A stretch of DNA of 64,000 nucleotides from Monilinia fructicola. Its lineage: Eukaryota > Ascomycota > Leotiomycetes > Helotiales > Sclerotiniaceae. Below the pieces are notes generated by a model, which was given only the letters and a program-made list of their open reading frames with translations, made no database searches and had not been told where the DNA came from. Below, one piece after another: positions 52,201 through 63,888 of the stretch. The stretch is from assembly GCA_008692225.1 (NCBI GenBank), contig VICG01000017.1, forward strand, positions 291,622-355,621, written 5' to 3'. How positions within the stretch are numbered: the first letter of the stretch is position 1; each line of letters opens with the position of its first letter. Position numbers and translations under genes: made by a program.

Positions 52201-52811
52201 TATCTAAAAATATTTATTTATATTATTATTATATACTTATAATATTATTTATACTTTGATCAATAATCTTGGTTGGTTATATTAATTGTAGCTAGTTATA
52301 GATAATCTTAATTAGTTAATTTATCATTAATAAAAAATGCTTTTTTATTTAATATATATATTTTTTTTTGTATAAATCATTCTTTCTTTTATTTTATAAA
52401 TAGAATATATACATTTTATTTATATTTTAGATTTTTTTCTATTAACTTATTTATTCTATTAGATTTAATTAGTTTTTTTATTCTAAATTTAAAAAAGAAG
52501 AATATTTATAATAAAATTCTTATTTAATCTTAAACTATTAATTACTTAAAGGAAAATTGTTATATCAAATATATATATAATTTTATTATTAAATCAAATT
52601 TGGAATATATTTATGTTTATAACAAATATATATAATATTACTACAAAAGATTTCTACTGTAATATATATAATTTTAAAATATTTTAGAATTAATATATTA
52701 ATTTTTATTAGATTCTTTTCAATTATAACAAAATAATTTAAATTACCTTTTGTATTATTTTTCAATATATCAATATTTAAAAGCTTAATTTTTACAAATT
52801 TAGCGATGATT
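52201..52811. other. AT-rich spacer, nothing recognised
   Basis: A short direct repetition of TTGGTTGGTTATATTAATTG / GTAGCTAGTTATAGATAATC-type sequence at 52260-52320 is the only structure seen. Confidence 0.45.
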
Positions 52812-52985
52812 AAAATGTTATAAAATAAAATAAAAGATTATAAGATATTAAATAACTTTATTTTTATTATAAACTATAAAAAAAAAAGAACTAAATCGTA
52901 AAAAAGGAATTATATATATATTTCTTAGCTTTATAGATGCTTTAAACTTTTACTTCTTTTATAAAACTTTTTTATATTTTTTCTT
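52812..52985 (+). repeat. LTR-like direct repeat, left
   Basis: About 170 bp matching 54970-55130 in the same orientation: AGATTATAAGATATTAAATA, then an ACTTTATTTTTATTATAAAC block, then TTAGCTTTATAGATGCTTTA. The pair brackets a 2-kb tandem array, giving an LTR-interior-LTR layout, but TG...CA ends and a target duplication cannot be seen after RIP. Confidence 0.6.
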
Positions 52986-53029
52986 TTTTAACATTTTATT
53001 CTTTAATAAAATTATTTATTAATATTTAT

Positions 53030-54900
53030 GAAAAATTTAATAAAGTATTTATTAAAAACTAAAAATATTAAAAATATAACGATATTTTTTGAAAACCGAA
53101 AATATTAAATTTTAAAGGGTATTTTACAATAATTAAATATTTTTTAAAAGCTAAAAACGTTGAAATTAAGAGGTATTTTTTAAGAGTTGAAAACATTGAA
53201 AACAAAAGTGCTTTTTAAGAGTTAAAAATATTAAATTTTAAAAAACATTTTGTAAAAGTTAATAATAGGGATGATTATTAAGAGCTAAATATTTTAATAA
53301 TAAGAGATACTTTATAAAAACTAAATATTCTTTAAAAACTAAAAACATTAAAATTAAAAGGTATTTTTTAAAAACTAAAAAAATGCTTTATTAGAATTAA
53401 AAATATCGAAATATTAAATACTTTATAAAAGCTCAATATTCTATAAAAACCAAAAACGTTAAGATTAATAGGTATTCTATAAAAAAACTGAAAAGAAAGC
53501 TTTTTAAAATCCAAAAATATTGAAAAAAAGAATTCTTTTTAAAAACCAAAAATTTTAAATTTTAAAAAATATTTTATAAAAGCTAAAAATAAAACTATTT
53601 ATTAAAAATTAAATATATCGAAAACAAAAGGTGTTTTGTAAAAGCTAAATGCTTTTTAAAAGCTAAAAACGTTGAAATTTAAAAATGCTTTTTAAAAATT
53701 AATAATAGGAGTATTCTTAAAAAATTGAATATATCGAAAATAAGAATTCTTTTTAAAAACCAAAAATTTTAAATTTTAAAAAATATTTTATAAAACTATT
53801 TTTTAAAAAATTAAATATATCGAAAACAAAAGGTGTTTTGTAAAAAGCTAAATGCTTTTTAAAAGCTAAAAACGTTGAAATTTGAAAATGCTTTTTAAAA
53901 ATTAATAATAGGAGTATTCTTAAAAAATTGAATATATCGAAAATAAGAATTCTTTTTAAAAACCAAAAATTTTAAATTTTAAAAAATATTTTATAAAACT
54001 ATTTTTTAAAAATTAAATATATCGAAAACAAAAGGTGTTTTGTAAAAGCTAAATGCTTTTTAAAAGCTAAAAACGTTGAAATTTAAAAATGCTTTTTAAA
54101 AATTAATAATAGGAGTATTCTTAAAAAATTGAATATATCGAAAATAAGAATTCTTTTATAAAAAGCAAAAATGTCGAAATAAAGAGGTATTCTTCAAAAA
54201 CTTAATATATTAAAAATAAAGAATACTTTATAAAAGCTAAATTCTTTTTAAAAGCCGAAAATATAAAAATTAAAAGATGCCTTTTAAGAGTTAAATATAT
54301 TGAAATTAAGAGATACTTTTTAAAAGTTAAAAAAGGGTACTTTTTAGGAATTAAAAAACGTTGAAAATAAGGGTGTTTTTTAAGAATTGAAATTATTAAA
54401 TTTTAAAAGATATTTTATAAAAGCTAATAATAAAGATACTTTTTAAAAGTTAAAAATAATATTTTATTAAAGTTAAATATATTGAAATATCAAGGTTCTT
54501 TATTAGAATTATTAATAGAAGGAGTAGGAATATTTGTTTGAAAGCTACATTAAGAAAAAGCTAAAAAAGGATTCAAAAAGAAATTAATAAAAAATGTAGA
54601 AAAAAGTCAAAAAAGGATTTAAAAAGGAGTTAGAAGAGAGTCTAAAAGAAATTAAAAGAAAAGCGGAATTAACTATAAATATAATACTTTTAGATATTTA
54701 TTAAAAACTAATATAAAATATTTGTTATAAATCAAAATCAGCTATAATATAATATTATATTAGAATCCAAATATTTATTAGAAACTATTAATAGCTTATA
54801 ATAGTTAGAATTATATTTTTAATATTACACTTCTTAAAAGCTAAGGTACTTATTAAAAGCTGAAATACTTATCAAAAATTAATAATATTATTTTTGAATT
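53030..54900 (+). repeat. degenerate ~36-bp tandem array with a 202-bp higher-order repeat
   Basis: Dozens of degenerate units of about 35-37 bp of the type RAGCTAAAAACGTTGAAATT followed by AARAGGTRYTTTTTA. At about 53575-54160 a block of several units is itself tandemly repeated with period 202: the ATATATCGAAAAC landmark falls at 53619, 53821 and 54023 (C of CG). A unit of about 36 bp equals 12 codons, so descent from a coding repeat is possible, but stops now break every frame. Confidence 0.85.
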
Positions 54901-54969
54901 ATTGATATATAATAAAGCTTATGATCTATTTAATAAACTATATTTATATATAAATAATTTATTTTTCTA

Positions 54970-55130
54970 CAAAATGAAATGAAAAACTATAAGATATTAA
55001 ATAGCTTTATTTCTATTGTAAATTATAAAAAGAAAAAAAACCAAATCCTAAAAGAAAAACTATATATGTACTTTTTAGCTTTATAAATATTTTAAGCTCT
55101 CATTTTCTTTATAACATTTTTTTATATAAA
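54970..55130 (+). repeat. LTR-like direct repeat, right
   Basis: Partner of 52812-52985 (ACTATAAGATATTAAATAGC, then a TTTATTTCTATTGTAAATTA block, then TTTTTAGCTTTATAAATATT). Differences are mostly transitions. Confidence 0.6.
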
Positions 55131-55139
55131 ACCTTATTA

Positions 55140-55700
55140 TATTTATTATTATTTTCGGAATGAATCAGTATAAGAAATTGTTTATTAATAGTAATAATAT
55201 TATAATCTAATTTGATAAGATTCTAAATCTTTATTATACTCTTTATATTGCTATATCATATACTATTATATTAATTCTAAAAATATAAGATGAAAAAGTA
55301 GATTTTAAATAAAAAAATAATCTAGATCTAATAAATTAAAATTTATAAATTAAAATTTATAAATTTAATTTAGATAATTTTTAAACTTTTATTAATTTTT
55401 ATTATATGTAAATAAATAATCACTTTATATTCAAAAGTATTTGTAATAGTTATTAATATAATTTTATAAATAATTTTAATAAAATCAAGAGAATTAATAA
55501 TATTGAAATTATTATTATCTTTTTTTTAAATAATATATAAATATTATTATATTCTCTAATACTGAACTAAATATTATATTATCAATATATATTTATAAAG
55601 ATTTTTTTTATTCAATCTCTATATAAATATAATAGAAATTTGTATTATAATATGAATCCTATTTTTATTAATTATACCACTATTTCTTTAATATATAATT
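55140..55700 (+). repeat. repeat family U, copy 2
   Basis: Resembles 22360-22640 followed directly by 23246-23530, without the family T module that separates them there. It may therefore represent the uninterrupted form of U. Confidence 0.5.
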
Positions 55701-58014
55701 ATATTTTATTTAATATTATTTAAATATCATTTAAATATATTTAAATATATCATTTCAAGTCTTTTTTCATTTTGTATATATTAAATCATATTATAATATG
55801 TAATTTATCATTTAATATATTGATTTATATTAATTATAATTTGTTTATATATTAGGTACTTTTTATTCTATTGAAAAATGTTGTAATGCTAAATATTTTC
55901 TTCTAACATTTATCATTATTAAATTAATTTCTTATATAAAATTTTTATATAACTTGAATTTTTTTTCATTGTTTTTATAATTGTAGAAAATTAATCCTAT
56001 ATATTTGAAATATTTATATTACTAAAGAATCTATCTTTTATATGTTTTCTTTAATCTTTTATTAAATTAATAAAATAATATTTTATTTAGAAATTATTGA
56101 GTTTGGATTATAAAAATAATGCTTATATATTAGATTTAATTTAACCTTTATTATTTCAATTTCATTTGATATTTAATTATATTGAAATTATTTAAGAATT
56201 ATAACTTCGATTAAAAATATATTATCCTTTCTACAAATATTGCTTTATTACCTTTTATAAATCTTTTTTATAAATATTTAAATATCTTAGATTTAAAATC
56301 TATATTATACCTTTATTTGATAATCGGATGAATAATTTTTCAATAGCTTGTATAAATTTTTTATATAAAAAGTTTTGATTAAAGTTATTTTGGATATCTT
56401 TAATATTATATAAAAATCTTTTTTTTATTTTTTTAATTATGAAAGAATATTTTAAAGATACAACAATAGTTTATCACACACCTTATATTTTTATTTATTT
56501 TATTTTAAAATTTGATAATAAATTAATACATTGATTTTTTCTTATAAAATCAAAGCTATATATCAATAAATATTAATTAATCTCTTTACTTTAATTATAT
56601 TTTTCAATTTATAGGTTTATTTTTTAATATATAATTTAGAATTGAGAGGATCTATTTTTTTTATAATGTTTTTAATTTATTTTTTTATTTTTTAATGAAA
56701 ATCAATATAAATAATAATTTTTTAAATTCCTTTTTCATTGAATACTATATTTTTTTAATAAAATTAAGATTTCAATAAAATCAACTAATTAATGCTTTAT
56801 ATAAATGCTTTAATTTAGTTCTAAAGATATATTTTAAATATATTTCTACCTTTTTTTAAATCAAAGTATATTCAGATCCTAACTTATTAAATAATAAAAA
56901 TATTATTAAAATAAAAATCTAATTATAATATATTTTTAAAAGAAAAATCTAATTATAATATATTTTTAAAAAAATATTTTTACTATTTTCATTTTTATTC
57001 AAAAAGATTAATAAAGATTTGTAATTTTAATTAATTACCCTTTATAATATAATTAATACTTTCCTTAACCTATATAATAATTAATATAATTAAAATATCT
57101 TTTTTTGATATGTTTAATAATTTAAATCCTACTATCTTTCATTAATTCAAAAATGCTTTATTTAATTAGATAATCTTTTTCTAATCCCCGTTGCTTTTTA
57201 AATAATAATAATAGAAATTAATAAAATGTAACCTTGTTTTACTTATATCTTTAAAATAAAAAATTTAAAATATATTATATATTATTTAAAATTATATTAA
57301 TATTACTTTTTTTGAATAATATATAATAAAACTCTAAATTATAAAATATTATTAATTTATTTATAAATTAGCTTTTTTCCAATTTAATTTTTTATTGTAT
57401 CTTTTTATAATTTAATAAATCTTATGAATTGACATTAGAGAATATTAATAAACCTTTCCTTTATATATTTTTTGTTTTAATTCAAATTTAAATATATTTT
57501 TAGCTATTCATTATTCAATATTATCATTTTTTTTGATTTATAATTGAAATTTTCTCTATTTCTAAACTTAAAACAGTCTAAAATTAAAAAAAATATTCTA
57601 ATTTTGTTTCTATTTGAATAAAATATTTCTTCTATTCGAAATAAATACCATTTTGAAGTTGAAAAGAAAATATCAAAGAATTAATTTATGCTAAAATTTT
57701 GAAATATATATAACAAAAAAATAAATGATTAGTGAATTTCGTTTAAAGTATACAATAAATTATGCTATTAACTTTTATAATTATACTTTAATTTTTTTAA
57801 TATACTTTTATTATTTGAATCTATTATTTATTTATAGATTTAATATCTAAATACTTATATTAGGATCTATTATATTATTTTTAAATTATAAAGTTATTAT
57901 TAGACTATATTATTTAATTAAAAAAGTATTTAATATTTATTCAATATAAATCTAATATTGTAGTATTTAATTAATATTTAATATCAAATATAAAATTTTC
58001 TTAAAATATAATAT
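55701..58014 (-). other. 2.3-kb AT-rich region with an unidentified coding remnant
   Basis: Minus-strand 56303-56458 is a 52-codon stretch without stop and with protein-like composition (IQNNFNQNFLYKKFIQAIEK). It is followed by further readable pieces with stops at likely Trp or Gln codons. It resembles a RIP-damaged transposon protein, but I see no diagnostic motif and name no family. At 56913-56972 a 30-bp unit (AAAAATCTAATTATAATATA...) is duplicated in tandem. Confidence 0.4.
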
Positions 58015-58279
<265 letters not shown>

Positions 58280-60104
58280 TTTTAAACTAAAATATGAATA
58301 TTATTTACAAATTTTTATAATATTTTTTGGGAATGAATTAATATATATATATATTAACCAATTTGCTATTAAAGAAAAGAAATAAAATAAGATTTAACAA
58401 AAAGCTTTATAATATATTATTATAAATAAATCTTTATAGTATTATATAATTATTAATCGAATATTTATACTAATATTTTCCAAAGTATAATATAGAAACC
58501 AAATATAAATAATAAATATTATTAAATATTTTAATTATATTAAGGTTTCAAAGACTTAATATTTATTGAAAAATTTATTTAAATAATATAAGTTTAAAAA
58601 GTATAATAACTATTATTTATTTATATTATTTTAAATACTATTAAAATCTAAGATAAAAATTAAATAAATATATAAAATATCTAATAAAGATTTTCATTAA
58701 CTTCTTTAAGATATAATTAAAAATATTAGAGAATTTTTATATTTTATAATTAAAAAGACATTTCATTATAAATTGAATATTTTCAATATTTAAATTGATA
58801 ATTATATTTAATATAGGAAAATATTTCTTTTATTCTGAAATATATTTATTTATATTATTAAAATAAATTAAAAAAAAGTGATCTATTCAAGTTATTAATT
58901 TTTTACATTCAATTATAATAATAATAGTATTATTTTCTTAAAAATTCAAAAATTGTAATATAAATTTATAGAAAAAAGTTTTATTTTTTATTTATTATTG
59001 GAAATTTTATCTTCTTTTTTTTAAATTTTTCAAATTGATATTAATAGTTTTTAAATATATAAGGTTATTTTCTTATTAATTTTTTTTTGTTTTTATAAAT
59101 TTTATTATTAAAATAAGATGATTTAATATTCAAAAAGATATACTAAAACTAAAAGGTTTAAATAAAAAATTGTTTATATTATAATATATAAGATATAATA
59201 ATCAAGCTTTTTTACATACCTTTTAAATCTTTATTATTATATATTTTGAAAATATTAGAATTTAAATTTTTAAAGTATTTTCTATATATTCCAATATTTA
59301 TCTTTTTTTTAAAAAAAAAGGATTTTTAATATATTTCTAATAAAAGATTAGGGTTATATATAATATAATAAAAAAATAATTCAATTTACAGGTTTTCTTT
59401 TAATTTATATTATAATATGTTTTTATTTTTTCTAAAATTTAAGTAATTTATATTAAATAAATTATAATTTAATATATTCCTTGATTCTAAATTATAATCA
59501 TTATAGTGTTAAAAGTATTATATTTCAACTATTTATTTTATATATTAAAAACAGTATAATATACTTTAAATATTCTTATTATTAATTTGCTCTATTATAA
59601 ATAATAAAGATTAAAATACTTAAGGATAATATAATTATGTTTTAATTATAAAAGCTCTATTTTGATTTTTAAAAAAAAAATAGATTCTTTTTTTTTAATT
59701 TTATAGATTAGGGATAAAATTGTATATTTTAGAAATTTATATAAATCTATTATATTTTAAATGAATGATTATATATAAATTTACATTTGTATTTTTTTTT
59801 TAAAAAATAATAGTAGTTTATTAATTTAATTTAAAACTTTATTGATATAAGATATTATTTCAATATTATATTAATAAGAAGGAATTGAATATTGTTATAT
59901 ATTATTATTATTTATATTATAATTAAATTTTTTTTAGCATTCTTTTAGTATTATAAAATAGTATTGAATAATATTATTTCTAGATTATATATAATAATAA
60001 AATTTAAAGTAATTTTTATTTCTTGATATTATACTCAACAAAATTAAATTTATAATTAACAATTATGATTTTTATATAGAATATCAATATTATTTATAAA
60101 TTAG
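58280..60104. other. 1.8-kb AT-rich decayed region
   Basis: No gene or repeat partner recognised. Confidence 0.5.
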
Positions 60105-60755
60105 GGATCTGTATTCCTTGGACCCCTAGTTTTTAAAGAAAATATAGTATATATAAAATAGATCTAATTTAAAGCGTAGCTTAGAATCAGCTTGTCTTTT
60201 TTATATATAAAATGTAAGGTTTTAAGATATTTAATATTTTTTATTATTTATTATAATAAAGTGATTATTAGATTGGATATTAAATCTATTATCAAAATTA
60301 TTATTAAATTCATTATTACATTTATAATAAATTCATTATAATATAATTATTATTAGATTTAATATTGAATTCATAATTAAAATCATTATTTATTATTAAT
60401 TATTAATTATTAATTATTATTATTTATTATTTATTATTATTATTATTTATTATTTATTATTTATTATTTATTATTTATTATTTATGATTTATTATTCATT
60501 ATTTATTATTTATTATTTATTATTTATTATTCATTATTTATTATTTATATTAGCCTATATAAATAACTACAATAGAATAATTGAAATAGTTGGAATAATT
60601 AAGCTTTTAAAGCAAAACGGAAAGTTAACTTTATTTATATATAAATTTGCTTTATTCATTTTGTATATAATTTATAACTAATAAAAATGTTTAGATTAAG
60701 TTTTAATACCGATTAATAATAAACGTTATTTTTTTACACTATATCATTTAAATAA
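60105..60755 (+). repeat. repeat family S, copy 3, with heptamer minisatellite
   Basis: Left part matches S2 (35942-36760), right part matches S1 in inverted orientation (14755-14960), so this is the most complete copy. Order: TTCCTTGGACCCC start, AAAGTGATTATTAGATTGG block, heptamer TATTTAT array (60417-60548), a short GAATAATTGAAATAGTTGGA unit, AAAACGGAAAGTTAAC, then TTTAATACCGATTAATAATA and AACGTTATTTTTTTACAC. A 65-codon frame at 60484-60681 lies over the minisatellite and is an artefact. Confidence 0.78.
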
Positions 60756-60760
60756 TATAT

Positions 60761-60953
60761 TGTCACGCAAAAGTGATCATGTGATCCTACCATATCATTG
60801 GTGGGGAATAGACCAAAGGTCTATTCTGATCCTTTAATATCAATTTTGGATATATAAAGTACTCTGTATTTTTTAATTAGAGGTTATATATTATTCTTTT
60901 AATTCTATATACTTTTTTTATTATTCTATAGTAGAAGTAGAGTTGATAGTTCA
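60761..60953 (+). mobile_element. Copia-like LTR end or solo LTR, lightly mutated
   Basis: Starts TGTCACGCAAAAGTGATCAT, with GTGATCATGTGATC direct repetition, an AGACCAAAGGTCTATT inverted motif and a TATA box region GATATATAAAGTACTCTGTA. A possible end is ...GATAGTTCA at about 60952. TG start, TATA box and size suit an LTR of a Ty1/copia element. No second copy lies in the window, so this is inference. Its first 100 bases are much less AT-biased than the neighbours. Confidence 0.5.
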
Positions 60954-62489
60954 TTTAATATATTTTATTTTATATTTATATTTGTTTTTATTGGTAATTC
61001 TTGTATGTTTTTATATGACTTATCTTTTGTAATAATTATAAGCTTAATATAATGATTAATCTTTTATTACTTTTTTAATATATTTATACAAATTATTATT
61101 AAAGAACTTTATTCTTTTATTTATTTATAATCATTATATTATTCAATAACAAATTATAGTTTATTAATTGAAATAAAGGGGCTGAATAGTATTATACTTT
61201 GAAAAACCAATACAATGCAAAGGGTATATAAACTAAAATTAATCTTAATACTTTTTATACTATAAGAATTTAATAGATCAATTAATTAAACGTTACTTTA
61301 CTTATATTTGTTATAATTCAATAATTAATGAATTAAGTAAATCGAAAACGATTAAAAAAATATTATTATAAAAAAAGCAAATATAATATTATAATAATTA
61401 ATATAGATTAAAGTGTAATAATTAATACCTTTATTTTGAGTAGTATAAGCATTTTTATAATTACTAAATTCATAAAACCACAAAAACCAAAAATATTAAC
61501 AATAAAAAATCTTTAAGAAAAATATAATTAAAAATAACGATTTTGAAAAATAATCAAAAGCATATATTTTATTAAAAGAATTGTATATTATAAAGTGTAC
61601 AATTAAATTAATATTAATATTGATTTTAAACTTTTTATAAAAGTTATTTATTTATTTAATAATAACGGATTATTTTTGTTTATAATTTTTTTTTTAAGAA
61701 AAGGTTTGTTTTTATCGATTTTGTAATAGTAATACAAGTTCAATTAATATATAAACAAACGTTTATAAATATAATACTAAATAAAAGCGATTTTTTTAAA
61801 TAGTATAATAAATAATTATATATATATTTAAAAGCAATTATTTATAATTTTAATAAAATTAAAAGAATAAAAACAATTATTAACTTTTTTAATATTATAG
61901 GATTAAAGTTTTTGCTTAGATACACTTAAGTACAACTTAATATTATCAAAACGAATCTTTATATAGGATTATTTATATTAAACTTTAACAATTATAATAA
62001 TATAGTATATTCAAAGTTTAGTAGAAATATACAAAATCCAATAAATAAAGATATATATTATATAGGAAATAATAATAAAAGCAATTCCAATTAAAATATT
62101 TCTAGAAAAAACAAAATCAAATGTAAATGCTTTTACCAATTTAAGAATTATTAAGATTATCTATATTACAAATGGAAATTAAAGAAGTATAGGAATGTTA
62201 AATTTGCTTTTATAAGCAAATATATTAATTAATTGAATAAAAAGCTATTTGAAAAAATTATTAAAAAAATTTTGATTAAAAGTATACAATTAATAATTCA
62301 AATATTCAATTTTAAGATTTGTAAAGAAAAAATGGTTATTAAATAATCAAAAAAGTAAGAAATCATTTTTTCCTTGTATAATCTTTTAATAATTTAATTT
62401 TAGAATCTATGCAATTATTTTAATTATTAATTTCTATTATTTTGTTTCTTTTACTTTTTTTAATAATTACAAATCAATTCTAATAACTA
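60954..62489. other. 1.5-kb AT-rich region, nothing recognised
   Basis: No frames or repeats supported. If the preceding element is an LTR retrotransposon 5' end, its interior would begin here, but I see no primer-binding site or gag. Confidence 0.45.
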
Positions 62490-63005
62490 TTCTATGAATT
62501 TTTTCGCGGGCCACCACCGGTGGTGGCCCATTTCGACAGGGGGGTGGTGGCCCGCGAAAAATAGTCGAATCGGCCACCACCATAATTCGCTCAAATATTA
62601 ATATAATTTAAAAATTTAAAATCGTATATTATAAAGCTTTATTTAAATTATTTATATATGAAATTTATTTTAAATTATCTTCCATATTGAAGGATCTGTA
62701 CACATTTTAATATATTAGCATTTTGGTGGTATGTGGGGTAAAGTCATTTCGACAGGGGGGTGGTGGCCTAACAAAATATTCATTCTAATTCGAATTCATT
62801 ATTATTATAATTAGCTTAAATCTTCATATAAATTAAAAATTTAAAATCTTATATTATAAAGATTTATTTAAATAATTCATATATGAAATTTATTTTAAAT
62901 TATCTTGAAGATTAAAGGATCTGTATAGGTTTGAATTATTAAGTATATGAAAATGATTAGCCAGGGTGATGTAAGGTAGTAGTATTTCGAAAAATATTAC
63001 ATTTT
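62490..63005 (+). repeat. repeat family V, telomere-proximal copy (lightly mutated)
   Basis: Two clear units and a partial third, marked by ATTTCGACAGGGGGGTGGTG at 62530 and 62746 and ATTTCGA at 62984 (spacing about 216 and 238 bp). Each unit continues with ATTAATATAATTTAAAAATT-type sequence, a TATTATAAAG(C/A)TTTATTTAAAT block, TATATGAAATTTATTTTAAA and AAGGATCTGTA. It is the reference against which the RIP-converted copy at 11.5-12.6 kb can be read. Confidence 0.85.
62500..62561. repeat. GC-rich compound palindrome (GGTGGTGG arms)
   Basis: A perfect palindrome GGGCCACCACC/GGTGGTGGCCC (62508-62529) sits inside a larger inverted repeat. The left arm 62500-62518 (TTTTTCGCGGGCCACCACC) is the exact complement of 62543-62561. 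A further CCACCACC occurs at about 62573-62580. It could fold as a cruciform or hairpin, and its role is unknown. Confidence 0.9.
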
Positions 63006-63180
63006 AAATCATATTCTTTATATATTAATATTAATTTAATCTTATATTATAAAAATCTAAAAAAAAGTTAATATTGAGTTAAAACAAGCAGGGGGCTTTA
63101 TAAACATTTTTTAAAAATTTCAAAATTCGAATTATTTATTATAAAGGTATAATATATATTTTAAAATAAGTGAGCTAATT

Positions 63181-63486
63181 TGTTCAAACGTGACAAACTA
63201 CTGCGGGTACATTTATGCTGATCCTATTGGCTCAATTCCATTAGGTATAAGTGGAACTTTCAGGGGGTAATACCCTAGTAAGAGACAGGGGTGTCCTGAT
63301 CGCATTATTAATCTGATTAGTAATACGATTTGTAATCCTCCGCATATATGCTAACCTCTGATTCGTTGGGCCCAACACCCTCTAACCAAGGACGAAAAAA
63401 GCCTCGTTTTACGTTAGTATATATAAGTTCGGCTATAAATGGCAGAGTGGGGAATATTTCATATTCTGAGTAGTTACGTTTGGACA
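63181..63486 (+). mobile_element. probable solo LTR, 306 bp, unmutated
   Basis: Begins TGTTCAAACGT and ends ACGTTTGGACA, an 11-bp inverted terminus with one mismatch in TG...CA form. It contains a TATA box (GTATATATAAG at about 63418) and a second TATAAAT 15 bp later, followed by GGCAGAGTGGGG, as in a retrotransposon promoter. Base composition is normal, with no sign of RIP. Flanks (TAATT and CCTCA) show no target duplication. No coding frame. Alternatively it is a small TIR element. Confidence 0.6.
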
Positions 63487-63755
63487 CCTCATTTATTTTT
63501 TTAATTTTTAATTTTTTTAAATATTATTTATTCAAATATTTATATTATTTATTTTAATATTATTTTAATTATAATCATTATTTTATTTATTATTAATATT
63601 ATTATAAATAATATTTTATTTATCATAATATTTTATTCATTATAATTAGAGTTATTAATAATATTTTCTTTATTATTATTATAATTATTAATAATATTTA
63701 AATTAATATTAATATTAAATAATATTAAATATTAATATAATATTTAAAATGAAAA
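63487..63755. other. low-complexity AT sequence between LTR and subtelomeric repeat
   Basis: Almost only A and T, in irregular ATT, TAAT and AATATT runs. It looks like simple-sequence DNA rather than a decayed gene. Confidence 0.7.
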
Positions 63756-63760
63756 TATTA

Positions 63761-63888
63761 ACCCCGTAGGGGTAACCGCTACAGGGATTGGGAAAAGAAA
63801 ATACCCCCCGACTAGGGTAACCGCTACAGGGATTAGGAAAAGAAATTACCCCCCGTAGGGGCAACCGCTACAAGAATTTTAAAATGAA
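63761..63888 (+). repeat. subtelomeric tandem repeat, three units of 42-45 bp
   Basis: Units start at 63761, 63803 and 63848. Each has ACCCC(CC)GTAGGGG or a close variant, then TAACCGCTACAGGGATT, then GGGAAAAGAAA; the last unit is degenerate. ACCCCGTAGGGGT forms a small inverted repeat. The third unit ends at the telomere junction. Confidence 0.92.

Noticed and set aside
60484..60681. 65-codon plus-strand frame rich in Tyr, Leu and Ile
   Set aside because: Its first half is the heptamer minisatellite of family S, and the rest lies in a repeat that is non-coding in the other copies.
61120..61260. Possible gene start around GAAAAACCAATACAATGCAA
   Set aside because: The frame closes within a few codons and nothing downstream is open.
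63181..63486. tRNA or other structured RNA gene in the GC-normal segment near the telomere
   Set aside because: I found no cloverleaf or A/B boxes. Inverted TG...CA ends with TATA boxes fit an LTR better.
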